Assembly: GCF_018294505.1 (NCBI RefSeq)
Contig: NC_057809.1
Coordinates: forward strand, 421,870,233 to 421,934,232
DNA: 64,000 nt
Origin: Triticum aestivum
Lineage: Eukaryota; Streptophyta; Magnoliopsida; Poales; Poaceae
Direction: 5' to 3'
Part shown: positions 10,923 to 20,910 of the stretch, piece after piece
How positions within the stretch are numbered: the first letter of the stretch is position 1
Layout: each line of letters begins with the position of its first letter
Notes under the pieces: generated by a model
Databases searched by the model: none
Told to the model about the DNA's origin: nothing
The model's input: the letters and a program-made list of their open reading frames with translations, nothing else
Translations under genes and position numbers: made by a program

Positions 10923-11572
10923 ATGGAGAGAGGGAATCTTGGTCCTTCGACGGTGGCGGCGAGGGTCGCCACTCGGCAACGCGTCCCTCCTTCTCCCGCA
11001 CCTGCGGTGGCAGAGCTAGCCACGAGGGGAAGGGGGAGGGGCGAGGCTGTGGGCGAGGCCGAGGCGCTCGGGGAAGAGGAGGACGGGGCGGCGCGCCGGC
11101 CTCGCCTCCGCCAGCGGTTCCTCCTCCCGTGGAGGGTCACGTTGGGGACGACCCTTGCGAGTTCTTCGTCAGGCTGCGCCAGCCGCCTCGTCGTCGCCTT
11201 TGTCTCCCGACTCCATTTGCGCGGGAGATGGAGCTGGATCCGCTGGAGTCATTGCAGCTGCATATGAGGGGCTGCGGGATCAGCGGCACGCGGGTTCGCG
11301 TTGATTTCCTAGCCCCTCACGTGATGTATCTTCGTCGAGGATGGAAGACGTTCGCTCATATCCACCGCCTGACGGAGGGGCTCACTCTCCATTTCAAGCT
11401 GATGGAGGGCGGCCTCCTCTCCGTCAAGGTCTTCGGGCTCTTCGGGACCCGCGCAAGGTGCTGCGTGGAGAGTTCTTCTGATAGCGAAGACTCCTCCTCG
11501 GGCGGGAGTGACGAGGAGGACAGTGGCAGCGACGATGTGGGTAGCAGGCGGCAGGATGACGGGTCCGACTAG
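10923..11572 (+). pseudogene. Antisense ORF of G: RG-rich protein with B3-like C-terminus
   Basis: ATG at 10923 (CCATGG context) starts MERGNLGPSTVAAR; a 1-base shift in the Gly/Arg-rich tract (about 11030) moves to the frame that ends TAG at 11570-11572. Order: short N-terminus, RG repeats (about residues 35-60), proline patch, a ~90-residue folded block (PCEFFVRLR, then LHMRGCGISGTRVRVDF, MYLRRGWKTFAHIHRLTEG, LTLHFKL, LLSVKVFG), and a Ser/Asp/Glu-rich acidic tail. The GWKTF...L.EG...FKL...V.VFG pattern is like the second half of a plant B3 DNA-binding domain; this is inference. The homologous ORF in E supports that it is a real element gene. Confidence 0.62.
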
Positions 11573-12794
11573 GTGTCAGGCGCCGTTCCGTGCGGCACCG
11601 GCGGCCCCATCATCCGTGCCGCCGGCTCCCTAAACTTCTCGGGGTCGTCCCCTTGGGCGGCTGGCGTTGGGAGGCTACAGAAGAGGAAGAGGGCGGGCGG
11701 AAAGGCCGTCAACTCGGAGTACGTGGGCACCGACGCCTTCGACGCGTGCTGATGTCCTACCGCCTCGTCTTCGAGCTCTGCTTCCGGCGCCGCCATCACC
11801 ATCCAGCCTTCGAACGGCCCCCGAGATGTTCTCTTGGTGTCTTCTGCCACCCGTAGCTCGCCTAGGCACCTCTTTTGCCCTTTTCGCCTCCTTGACCTGC
11901 CTCCTGAGGAGAGGGACAAGGAAGGGATTACGGGAACCTTATCTCTTTTTAGTTTGTAAGCCTTCGGGCCTTAGCTGAATTTAAAACTTGTAACCCCATC
12001 ATTCATGTTTTTCATTCCCTATGGACCGTACCTGAATGGAATGTTTTTAATGAAAAAGGGATGCTTGCCGGGCCATTTGTTTGCGGGTAGAACCCATGAC
12101 AAGGAGTAAATCCTTGGTATCTCTAAGATAAACATTTCCTTGCCCGGCAACAGGCCTTGCCGTCTCCCCAGCTCACTCCACCTTTCTCACGCCTTTGGTG
12201 GAGGCAGGGATGAGGCGGGTTCAGGCCCCTCGTTTCATCCTTTCGCTGCCGCGACTACGATCAAACCTGGCCCCAGGAACGAGTCCTAGGGCCTAGAGTT
12301 AGGGGAGCACGATAGCTTTTAGGAAAAACGAGGTTTCACATACCTCAGTCCAAAAGGGAATGCATGATAAGGGATGAAGAACTTATCTGAAGTTGTAGCC
12401 CCCAGCAACTTTGGTTTGCCGTGGGTAAATCTTTGCTCTTGCAGCCCCCGGTAATACTGGCTCGCCGGGGTCTAGATGCTGGTCTGTCCTCCTTCTCTTT
12501 TTCGTCTTTAAGTGATCCGGCAAGGATATGTGTGAGTCCTGCAAACCAAAGAAGACGAAAGAACGGCAAAGGGACGCACACTCGACCTCTAAGCTAGGGG
12601 TTAGTCGCTGCTAAGCACTATCAACCCTAACCAAGGACGAGACTCGACCTAGCATGCATGCTATAACTTAGGGCGCCAGCGCTTCATTTATTTATGCTCA
12701 GGGTCTGCGCCTGGCTTTGTACAAAGGGTTACATGCATCATCGGCAATGCTTGTACAAAAGGTGGCTTGCCGGGGGGGCCCGACAAGCCACGCC
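11573..12794. other. Spacer between antisense ORF and pol end in G
   Basis: Conserved with E (59345-60548 inverted). It holds a possible 3' untranslated region of the antisense gene, with AT-rich stretches near 11940-12060 (TTTGTAAGCC, TTTTTAATGAAAAA) suitable for 3'-end formation. A conserved ORF end (CLLRRGTRKGLREPYLFLVCKPSGLS-like, split between 11880 and 11978) is present in both copies and might be a further exon, but I cannot establish splice sites. Confidence 0.45.
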
Positions 12795-14189
12795 TCACGG
12801 GTAAAACTTGCAAAGATGCTCAATGTTCCAGGAGTTACTCACCGAAAACGCATCTTCGGTCTCCAGGAGGACTACGCCGGGCCTGGTGATCTCGTGTGCC
12901 TGGAAGTAGTGACGCAGCTTCCTCGAGGCCATAAGAAGGCCGAAGAGCAGTTTCTGCATGCCGGAATATGTTGATCTAGCCCCCTGCAGGAGGGAGCTAA
13001 CAAAGTAGACCGGGTGCTGCATCATTTTCTTCTTCGGCGGTACTTCAACTGGCTGTGTCGTCTCCACATTGGTGCTGTCGGGCTCTGTCGCTGCCATTAC
13101 CTCGTCGTCAACCTCTCTCTGGGCCACTAGTGTGGCGCTGACCACCTGGTTCGTTGCTGCCAAGTATAGCAGCAACGGCTCCTGTGGCCTAGGCACAACT
13201 AGTATTGGCACGGAGGAGAGGTATTTCTTCAAATCTTGCAATGTTGTCTCGGCTTCTGGCGTCCACTCCATCGGGCCCGCCTTTTTCAGGATCTTGAAAA
13301 AGGGAAGGGCGCGCTCAGCAGACTTGGAAATGAACCTGCCCATGGCGGCAACGCAACCAGCAAGCCAACGCACATCCTTGATTCGCTTGGGTGCTTCAAT
13401 CTGCTTTATAGCTTTGATCTTGTCCGGATTGGCCTCTATCCCACACTGTGACACAAAGAACCCGAGAAGCTTGCCGGACGGGACGCCGAAGATGCACTTC
13501 TTTGGGTTCAGCTTGAGATTGATCTTGCGCAGGTTTGCAAATGTCTATTGCAAATCTGGTATGAGGGTTGCCCCGTCCTTGGTTTTGACCACTATGTCGT
13601 CCATATAAGCTTCCATATTTCTATGGAGCTGGGGTTCAAAACCAATCTGGACCGCCCTCGCAAATGTCGAACCAGCACTCTTCAACCTGAAAGGCATCCG
13701 CATGAAACAATATGTACCACATGGGGTGATTAATGTTGTTTTCTCTTCGTCTTCCCTTATCATGAAGATCTGGTGGTAGTCGGAGTAGGCATCAAGGAAT
13801 GACAACAGATCACACCTAGCTGTGGAGTCAACAATCTGGTCGATGCGCGGCAACGGGAAGGGGTCTTTAGGACAAGCCTTATTGATATCTTTGTAATCAA
13901 TACATAGCCTCCACTTCCCATTTGCCTTGTGCACTACGACCGGATTGGCCAACCACGTCGGATGGAGCACTCCTCTTACCAAACCCGCTGCCTCCAGTTT
14001 CCGGATCTCTTCTGTGATGAACTCTTGTCATTCCAAAGCTTGCTTTCTGACCTTCTGCTTGACGGGCCGCGCATGAGGACAGACAGCAAGGTGCTGCTCA
14101 ATCACCTCCCTGGGAACGCCGGGGCTGTCGGAGGCTTGCCATGCAAACACATCGACATTCGCCTGCAGGAAGGTGACGAGCGCGTCTTC
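12795..14189 (-). pseudogene. Pol remnant of G: RT and RNase H fused to pol C-terminus
   Basis: Reading leftward: RT palm/fingers (WRLCIDYKDINKACPKDPFPLPRIDQ), YMDD at 13607-13596, RT connection (GIEANPDKIKAIKQIEAPKRIKDVRWLAG) and RNase H (PLLLYLAATNQVVSATLV; YFVSSLLQGARSTYSGMQKLLFGLLMASRKLRHYFQAHEIT). Immediately after HEIT it jumps to RPGVVLLETED...NIEHLCKFYP, the extreme end of the E polyprotein. The second RNase H and integrase (about 2.0 kb in E) are missing, with a TCAC microhomology at the junction. Stops occur near 14027 and 13545. Confidence 0.88.
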
Positions 14190-17130
14190 CTATTTGTCGT
14201 CAAGGGTGGAGCTTATGGTGAAAGCTCCTCCCGTGCCGTCCTCATTGACGGAAACCTTCTTGGTTCCTGGCGGTATGGCCCTGTACTTCTTGTTCCCGCA
14301 GGTGGAGCTCTCTGGCACGTCCTCGACGGCAGCGCTACACTCCGAAGAGGTGCGCTTGCCGGAGTGGGTGTCCGAGGTCTCACCGGTCTTCTTCTTCTTC
14401 TTCCCTCCCAGGACCCCAGTGGCAGGAGCAAGTGCCCTAGCGGCGGCAGCTGCTGCAACTGCTTGCTGGTATAGTTGGTCAGCGCAGATCAGCGCATCTT
14501 TCTTATCGGAGGGGACGGTGATGATCGTCACAGGCCCTGGCATCTTCAGGGTGTTGTAGGCGTAGTGTGACGCCGCCATGAACTTGGCCAGCGCTTGGGC
14601 GGCCAAGGATCCCGTTGTAGGGCAAGGGGATCTTGGCAACATCAAACACGATCCTCTCCGTCCTGTAGTTCAGGTTGCTTCCAAAAGTCATGGGCAGCGT
14701 GACCTTTCCCTTGGGTTGGCTTCTTCCCGGGTTGACCCCTTGAAACATGCCCGTCTCTTCGGGGTCTCCATCAGGAATCTGTAGTTTCTCGATCACGGCA
14801 GGCGAGATCAAGTTCAGACGGGCCCCGCCATCGACTAGCATCTTTGTCACCTTAAGGTTGCGTATTGTCGGTGAAACCAACAACAGCAAGCACCCAACCG
14901 CAGTAGTGCGATCACGGTGATCCTCAGTGTCAAAAATGATTGGTGTGTTGGACCACTTCAGCGGCCTTTGGGCATCAAACGATGGCTCTGCCGCTGTAAT
15001 CTCTCGCGCCCACTGTTTAAGCCGGCGATGAGAGGTATGCAGCGAGGCGCCGCCATCGACGCACATGGCCTCTGTAGCCTTCTGAAACTCTTGGTCGCCG
15101 GACTCGTCGTCCTCTTCGTGTTCGTCATCTTCTGGCTTTCTGTCACGGCCCCGGGCGGGCCTCTCCTGTTGTTTATCCTTGCCGCGACGGCCCGCCTGGC
15201 CGTCACACTTCTTTCCGGACCCCTCATCACCTTCTTGGCCCTTCTCCTTGTCCCGCCTCTCATATTCAGCCCTCTGCTTCTCAGCGAGGAGCTCAACTTG
15301 TCGACAGTCTTGGAGAGCATGGCCTTTGGTGCGATGGATCTTGCAGTACCGCTTGTCGGAGTTTCCTGACTTCTCGGTAGCCACCAAGGCCCGGCAGGCG
15401 ACACATCCGGCAATTTCCTTGCCGGGGTCATCTGCCTTGGTTTTCTTGGTGGAGCCGGTGTCATTAGATCCCTTGACGGCAAGCACGGCTTTTCCTTTGC
15501 GCTTCCTTTTGCGGCGCCGGCCATTCTTCGTCGGGGCGGTAGTATCCTCATCTGAGGAGTCGGTTTCCACGTCGGCATCTTCGCCAGGGTACTTCCTTCC
15601 CTCTTCAGCCCGGGCACATCTGTCAGCAAGAACATAAAGTTCTGCTACATCTTTCACCTTGTTCATCGCCAGCTCTTCGCGCATCTTGCGGTTACGTACG
15701 TTCTGATGGAACGCACTGATGATGGCAGCAGGGTGAACATCAGGGATATTGTACTGTATCCGGCTGATCCTCTGTATATACTTGCGGAGACTCTCGCCTC
15801 CCTTCTGGGGAATGACGTGCAGGTCGCTCGCCTGGCCATGGGCTTGGTGGCCTCCAGTAAAGGCGCCCACGAACTCATGGCACAAATCCGATCAGGAGGA
15901 AATGGAATCTACCGACAAGTGCATCAGCCATGACATGGCGCTGGGTTTAAGAGCCAACGGAAAGTAATTCGCAAGCACCTTATCGTCGCGGGCTCCGGCA
16001 GCTTGCATCGCGATAGTGTAAATGCTGAGGAACTCGGACGGGTCAGTCTTGCCACTGTACTTTTCGCCCACGTTAGGTTTAAAAGTGCGGTGAGTGGGCC
16101 ACTGGAACTGCCGCAGCTCACGGGTAAAAGTCGGACAGCCTACCTCGTAAGGTAGGCCTCCAGGGCTCTCCGGTGTCGGGTGGTTCATAGCAGGCCCTGC
16201 TCGCCTGTCTGATTGGTGGCGCGCTCTGCGCCGGCACTCGATAGTGGTTCGAGCGTCTTCATGCTCTCGTTCCCGAAGGACTTGGCGCTGGTCACAGTGG
16301 ATCCGTGGGTCGGACGACGCTATGGAGATGTCGTCGCCCGTGACGTCACGACGGGCTGGCGTCCGAGGCGCCGGGCGAGGAGGGGGCGAGTGCACCATGG
16401 TTGCGGCATCGCCGGCTCTCCTGCCACTGGTGCGTGGGACTCCGTCGGAGCGCCGACCCGGGGGCTCCACCGGACTCGGTTCGTCTTTGTTGGCCACCGC
16501 AACAAGGCTTCGGATAGTGGCTCTCCATTCGTCGAGTTTCCCCGTAGTGGGAGGGAAATTGAGGAGCAACTGCACGCACGCTAGGGCTTCTGCTGGCGTC
16601 GGTGGTAGCGAAACCTGCATGGATCGCGACGCGCTTTGACTTCTCACCATGTCAGAAGGAGCTCTACCACGACCTCGCGGTTGCATGCCATCTTCGCCAG
16701 CGCCTCAGCGAGCGGGCATGTCTTCTACATCCCGGGAGGGGCGCTCGGGGCTCTTCCCGCGGCGACGCACGGGGTCTTCGGTGTGATTACGCCGTTCATC
16801 GCGCGCCGCTTGAGAGGAGCGTGCCGTTGGCGCCGGTGTGGGGGTATGGGAAGCCCTCGCATCGCCTTCGGGCGGGGCGGCAGCGATCTTGGAAAGCCCC
16901 GCGCCACCCGCGGAGGTCCTGGCTCCGTCTTTGGAATTGGCGGCGTGCAGCCCATTACCAGGCGCACAAACATCGCCGCCTCCCAAACCCCGGCTGCTGG
17001 GACGGCGTTGGTGTTCGCGAACGGCGCCCCGGGTCCTTTTCGCGACCGGTTCACTGCTCGCCTGCGTCGGGACGGGATGTCCGACTTCCGACGGGCCAAC
17101 CGCCACCGTCGTCTTCTTGGTTGGCGCCAT
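14190..17130 (-). pseudogene. Gag-protease polyprotein of G
   Basis: ATG at 17130 (MAPTKKT...) starts a frame with an Arg/Pro-rich N-terminus, the Tat capsid block (FTRELRQFQWPTHRTFKPNVGEKY, LSWLMHL-like, FHQNVRNRKMREELAM), a Cys/His segment (GCVACRAL...CKIHRTKGHALQDC) and the retropepsin-like LVDGGARLNLIS. Defects: TGA at 16705 (CGA in E), TGA at 15892 (TGG in E), and a frameshift near 14600. It ends with TAG at 14190-14192; the same TAG is present in E at 48706, before the RT. Confidence 0.85.
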
Positions 17131-17185
17131 GACAATGAAGGAGCGTCAAACTAACTACTAAAGCCGATTCTCACAACTGCGCTGC

Positions 17186-17207
17186 CCCCTACCTGGCGCG
17201 CCAAAGA
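17186..17207 (-). other. PBS region of element G
   Basis: On the minus strand the sequence just inside the LTR is TCTTTGGCGCGCCAGGTAGG, identical to E (45696-45715) and F. Its location after the 5' LTR makes it the primer-binding site. It is not the initiator-Met type; I do not assign the tRNA. Confidence 0.75.
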
Positions 17208-18329
17208 TGTCAGTGGGAAACGACACCTATGGGATCACAAGAATCCCTACTACGGTTGCGGGGCGCGGGGGTCATGAGAAGAGTGGATCAAACAGATAGC
17301 ACACGGTTCGTTTATCTAGGTTCGGGCCGCGAGGATGCGTAAAACCCTACTCCTGCTTTGGTGGATTGTATATCTGTGTTCTTGAGCTAGCTATGGGGCG
17401 TGAGGAGCTCCAAAAAGCCGAATCCTCCTCCTGGTTGCCTCGGGCCTCCTTTTATAGGGAAGGGGTTGCCATAGTGGCACACAGGAGGTGGAAAGGGTAC
17501 AGTAATGCGAGGTTATCCCTCGCATTACATGACAAGGCGCATTTAATGCACCTTGCTTAGGTGTCCTTGCTTTATCGGGGACGGGGGAGGGCCCTGTCCC
17601 GTCCGTCGCCGCTCCCTCTTGTGTTGACACGCGCCCTGGCCAGCGGTGCTTGGGGTGCCATGTAGGCAGGCAAGCAGCTGAGGTGGCGCAGTGGTAGGTC
17701 TCCACAAAGAAACTGCACGCCGCCACGCAGGTGCCTGCCCAACTGGTTGGGTCGGCAGCTGCATGCGAACGGCAGTGGAGGTGCAACTGGTGCGGGCCTG
17801 ACGGTGGCCCCACGGGTGTCCTTGGAAAGGGCCTTGCCGGGGCCCCGGCAAGGGTCTTGCCGTGGCGCCCGCTGTCATCCCCGGCAAGGCTCTTGCCGGG
17901 GGCCTTGTGGTCCTCCTTGGCTGGGATCCCGCCAAGGGTCATCACCTTCTTAAGGGGGCATCTGGTCTTGAATGTCTTCACAAAGAACTGCATGCCACCA
18001 TGGGGATGTCTCCCGAATCCTTGCCCCATGGGGGTAGTGGACTCAAGGGTGACTTCGCTCCGTAGGTGTGGGGCGAGCTGCCACGGCAAGGATCTTGTCG
18101 GGCTAGCTAAAGCTGCCCCTCGGCGAGGATCTTGCCTGGGGGGGGGCCCTACTCTGTCCCCTTTGCTCTTTGCGGTCTTGGTCTTGGCGTCGTTCTGCTT
18201 CTCTTCAGCTTCGGCCTTACCTTGGCTTACTTCCCTTGTCGTGCTTGGTGTGGCGGCGCCTGTGGCTCAGACTGCCCGTGCACAGTTATAGGGGTATAAA
18301 AAGTGTACCCCCCTTTTTGTACACCGACA
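17208..18329 (-). repeat. 5' LTR of element G (reverse orientation)
   Basis: 1122 bp, starts TGTCAGTGGGAAACGACACC and ends GTACACCGACA. In element direction a TATA-like CTATAAAAGG (complement of 17448-17457) marks the likely promoter. Confidence 0.93.
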
Positions 18330-19320
18330 GTTTTCTAAGATCGATTTGTGATCAGGGTATCACCAGCTGAAGATTAGAGAGCAAGATATACCTAAGACAG
18401 CTTTTACCATGAGATATGGGTTGTATGAGTATACCGTTATGTCATTTGGTCTAACTAACGCACCTGCCTATTTTATGAACATGATGAACAAGATGTTTAT
18501 GGGGTCTTTGGATAAGTTTGTTGTGGTGTTCATTGATGATATACTGGTCTACTCAAAGAATGAAGAAGAACATAAGGAACATTTGCGATTGGTACTTGGG
18601 AAGCTCAGAGAACATCAGCTATACGCAAAGTTCAGCAAGTTTGAGTTTTGGTTGAACGAAGTTGGATTTCTTGGACATGTTATATCCGGAGAAGGAATAG
18701 TAGTAGACCCCACCAAGGTTGTCACTGTGACAAATTGGGAGTCACCCACGTCAGTTGGAGAGATCTGGAGTTTTCTTGGACTCGCAGGATACTACCGGAG
18801 GTTCATTGAGAATTTCTCAAATATGGCAAAGCCCATGACAGAGTTGTTGAAGAAGGACACCAAATTCAAATGGACTGAGGAATGTGAGGCCAGTTTTCAG
18901 GAGTTAAAGAGACGCTTGGTTACATCACTAGTGTTGATTCTGCCAGATCAACGAAAAGATTATGAAGTATACTGCGATGCTTCACGTCTAGGACTTGGAG
19001 CCGTACTTATGCAGGAGGGATGAGTTGTTTCATTTGCCTCACAACAGCTTAAACCCCATGAGTTAAACTATGCTACACATGATTTGGAGTTAGCAGCCGT
19101 AGTACATGCATTGAAGACATGGAGACATTTTCTCATCGGTAACCATTGTGAAGTATACACGGATCACAAGAGTTTGAAGTATATCTTCACGCAGAAGGAG
19201 TTGAATCTCAGGAAGAGGAGATGGTTGGAGCTCATTAAGGATTACGATACAAGATTACCTTATCATCCCGGAAAAGCTAACGTAGTAGCTGATGCGTTGA
19301 GCCGCAAAAGTCATGTCAAT
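18330..19320 (+). pseudogene. RT C-terminal part and RNase H of element A
   Basis: Continues A's polyprotein after [31 protein letters not shown], the catalytic FIDD (18529-18540) in [13 protein letters not shown], thumb [12 protein letters not shown], then RNase H ([67 protein letters not shown]). The active-site aspartates and glutamate of RT and RNase H are kept. Stops are TGA at about 18346 (codon expected Arg) and TGA at 19021-19023, both consistent with CGA-to-TGA decay. A frameshift after SRK (near 19340) leads into the integrase. Confidence 0.92.
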
Positions 19321-20875
19321 TTATACAAGATTACACAAGGAGTTAGCCGAGGATCTTCGCGAGCTATGTTTGGAAATAGTTCCAAGAGGTTATGTAGAAG
19401 CATTGGAAATTTAGTCTACTTTGATGGATAAGATCAGAGAAGCTCAGAAGACGGACAAGGAGATTGCCGAGATAATGGAAACAGTGAGCAAAGGGAAGGC
19501 CAAAGGATTTCGTGAGGATGAGCACGATACCTTATGGTTTGAGGACAGCGTATATGTGCCCAATGATCAGGAGATCAGGAAGTTGATTCTGCAAGAGGCC
19601 CATGATTCACCATATTCGATTCACCCAGGAAATACCAAGATGTATCTGGATTTGAAGGACAGTTTCTGGTGGACCGGAATGAAGAAGGATATTGCGGAGT
19701 ATGTAGCAGTTTGTGAAGTATGTCAGAGAGTGAAAGCAGAACATCAGAAGCCAGCCGGATTGCTACAACCATTGCCGATACCCGAATGGAAGTGGGATAA
19801 GATAGGCATGGATTTTATCACGGGATTACCCAGGACTCGTTCAGGCTATGACTCGATATGGGTTGTAGTCGATCATTTGACGAAAGTAGCTCATTTCATC
19901 CCAGTAAAGACCACTTACACCAGTGCTAAGTTGGCAAAGATATACATGACCAGGATCGTATGTCTGCATGGAGTTCCGTGGACCATTGTACCAGATAGAG
20001 GAACCCAGTTTACTTCAAAGTTTTGGAATCAGTTGCATAAAACTTTGGGAACCAGGCTAGAGTTTAGTACAACTTTTCACCCGCAGACAGATGGACAGAC
20101 TAAGAGAGTAAATCAGATTCTGGAGGACATGTTGAGAGCTTGTGCGCTAGACTATGGATCTAGTTGGGATGATAATTTGCCTTATGCAGAGTTCTCTTAT
20201 AACAACAGTTATCAAGCCAGATTGAAGATGGCCCCTTTCGAAGCCTTGTACAGAAGGAGGTGCAGAACACCGTTGTTGTGGGACGAAGTTGGAGACCGAC
20301 AGTTGTTTGGACCAGATTTGATTAAAGAGTCTGAAGAGAAGGTTAAACTGATTCATGATAGACTCAAGGTAGCCCAGTCCAGGCAGAAGAGTTATGCAGA
20401 TTCTAAACGCAAGAAGACTGTTTACGAAGTCAGAGATAGAGTGTATCTTCGGGTATCCCCACTACGAGGAGTAAAGCACTTTCGACTTAAGGGAAAGTTA
20501 GAGCCACGATGTGTGGGACCATACAGAGTTTTGGAACCTATGGGAGAAGTTGCTTACAAGTTGGAATTGCCCGAGGGATTGTCAGGAGTTCACGATGTGT
20601 TCCACGTTTCTCAATTGAAGAAGTGCCACGCAGAGATGGCTGATATTCCTCTGAGAGATACAGTACCGCTAGAAGCGATACAATTGGATAGTGATTTGAC
20701 CTACGAGGAGAAGCCTGTTAAGATTCTTGATTTTGCCAGCCATGTCACACGTAACAAAGTAATCAAGTTCTGCAAGGTTCAGTGGAGTCATCATACTGAA
20801 GATGAAGCCACCTAGGAGCGAGAGGAAGACCTACAAAAAGATCACCCACACCTATTTTCTAGCCAACCTGAATCT
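19321..20875 (+). pseudogene. Integrase with chromodomain-like tail, element A
   Basis: From 19421 an open frame of 464 codons: HHCC zinc-binding region (EAHDSPYSIHPG...CEVCQRVK), catalytic core with D (IGMDFITGLP), D (IVPDRGTQF) and E (NQILEDMLRA), then the GPY/F module (VGPYRVLEPMGEVAYKLELP) and HDVFHVSQLKKC. The end (EKPVKILDFASHVTRNKVIKFCKVQWSHH...EEATxEREEDL) has chromodomain layout, the mark of chromoviruses, which direct integration to heterochromatin. TAG at 20815 replaces the conserved Trp codon inside that domain; the frame goes on to TGA near 20882. Confidence 0.92.
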
Positions 20876-20894
20876 CGAGGGTGAGATTCATCTT

Positions 20895-20910
20895 AAGGGG
20901 GGGGTAGGTT
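20895..20910 (+). other. Polypurine tract of element A
   Basis: TAAGGGGGGGGTAGG directly precedes the 3' LTR at 20911, the place where plus-strand DNA synthesis is primed. Confidence 0.85.

Larger units (their letters stand above)
9195..18329 (-). mobile_element. Tat/Retand-lineage gypsy element G (integrase-deleted)
   Basis: LTRs 9195-10312 and 17208-18329 (about 1.12 kb) are flanked by perfect TSD GTTTT (9190-9194, 18330-18334). PBS-like GGCGCGCC lies just inside the 17208 LTR, so the element reads on the minus strand: LTR, gag, protease, RT, RNase H, LTR. The first base of the terminal TG is mutated to C at 9195. The pol end is fused directly to RNase H, removing the second RNase H and integrase. 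Between pol and its 3' LTR is an ORF in the opposite (plus) direction, typical of Tat elements. LTR and coding sequence are close to E. Confidence 0.92.
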
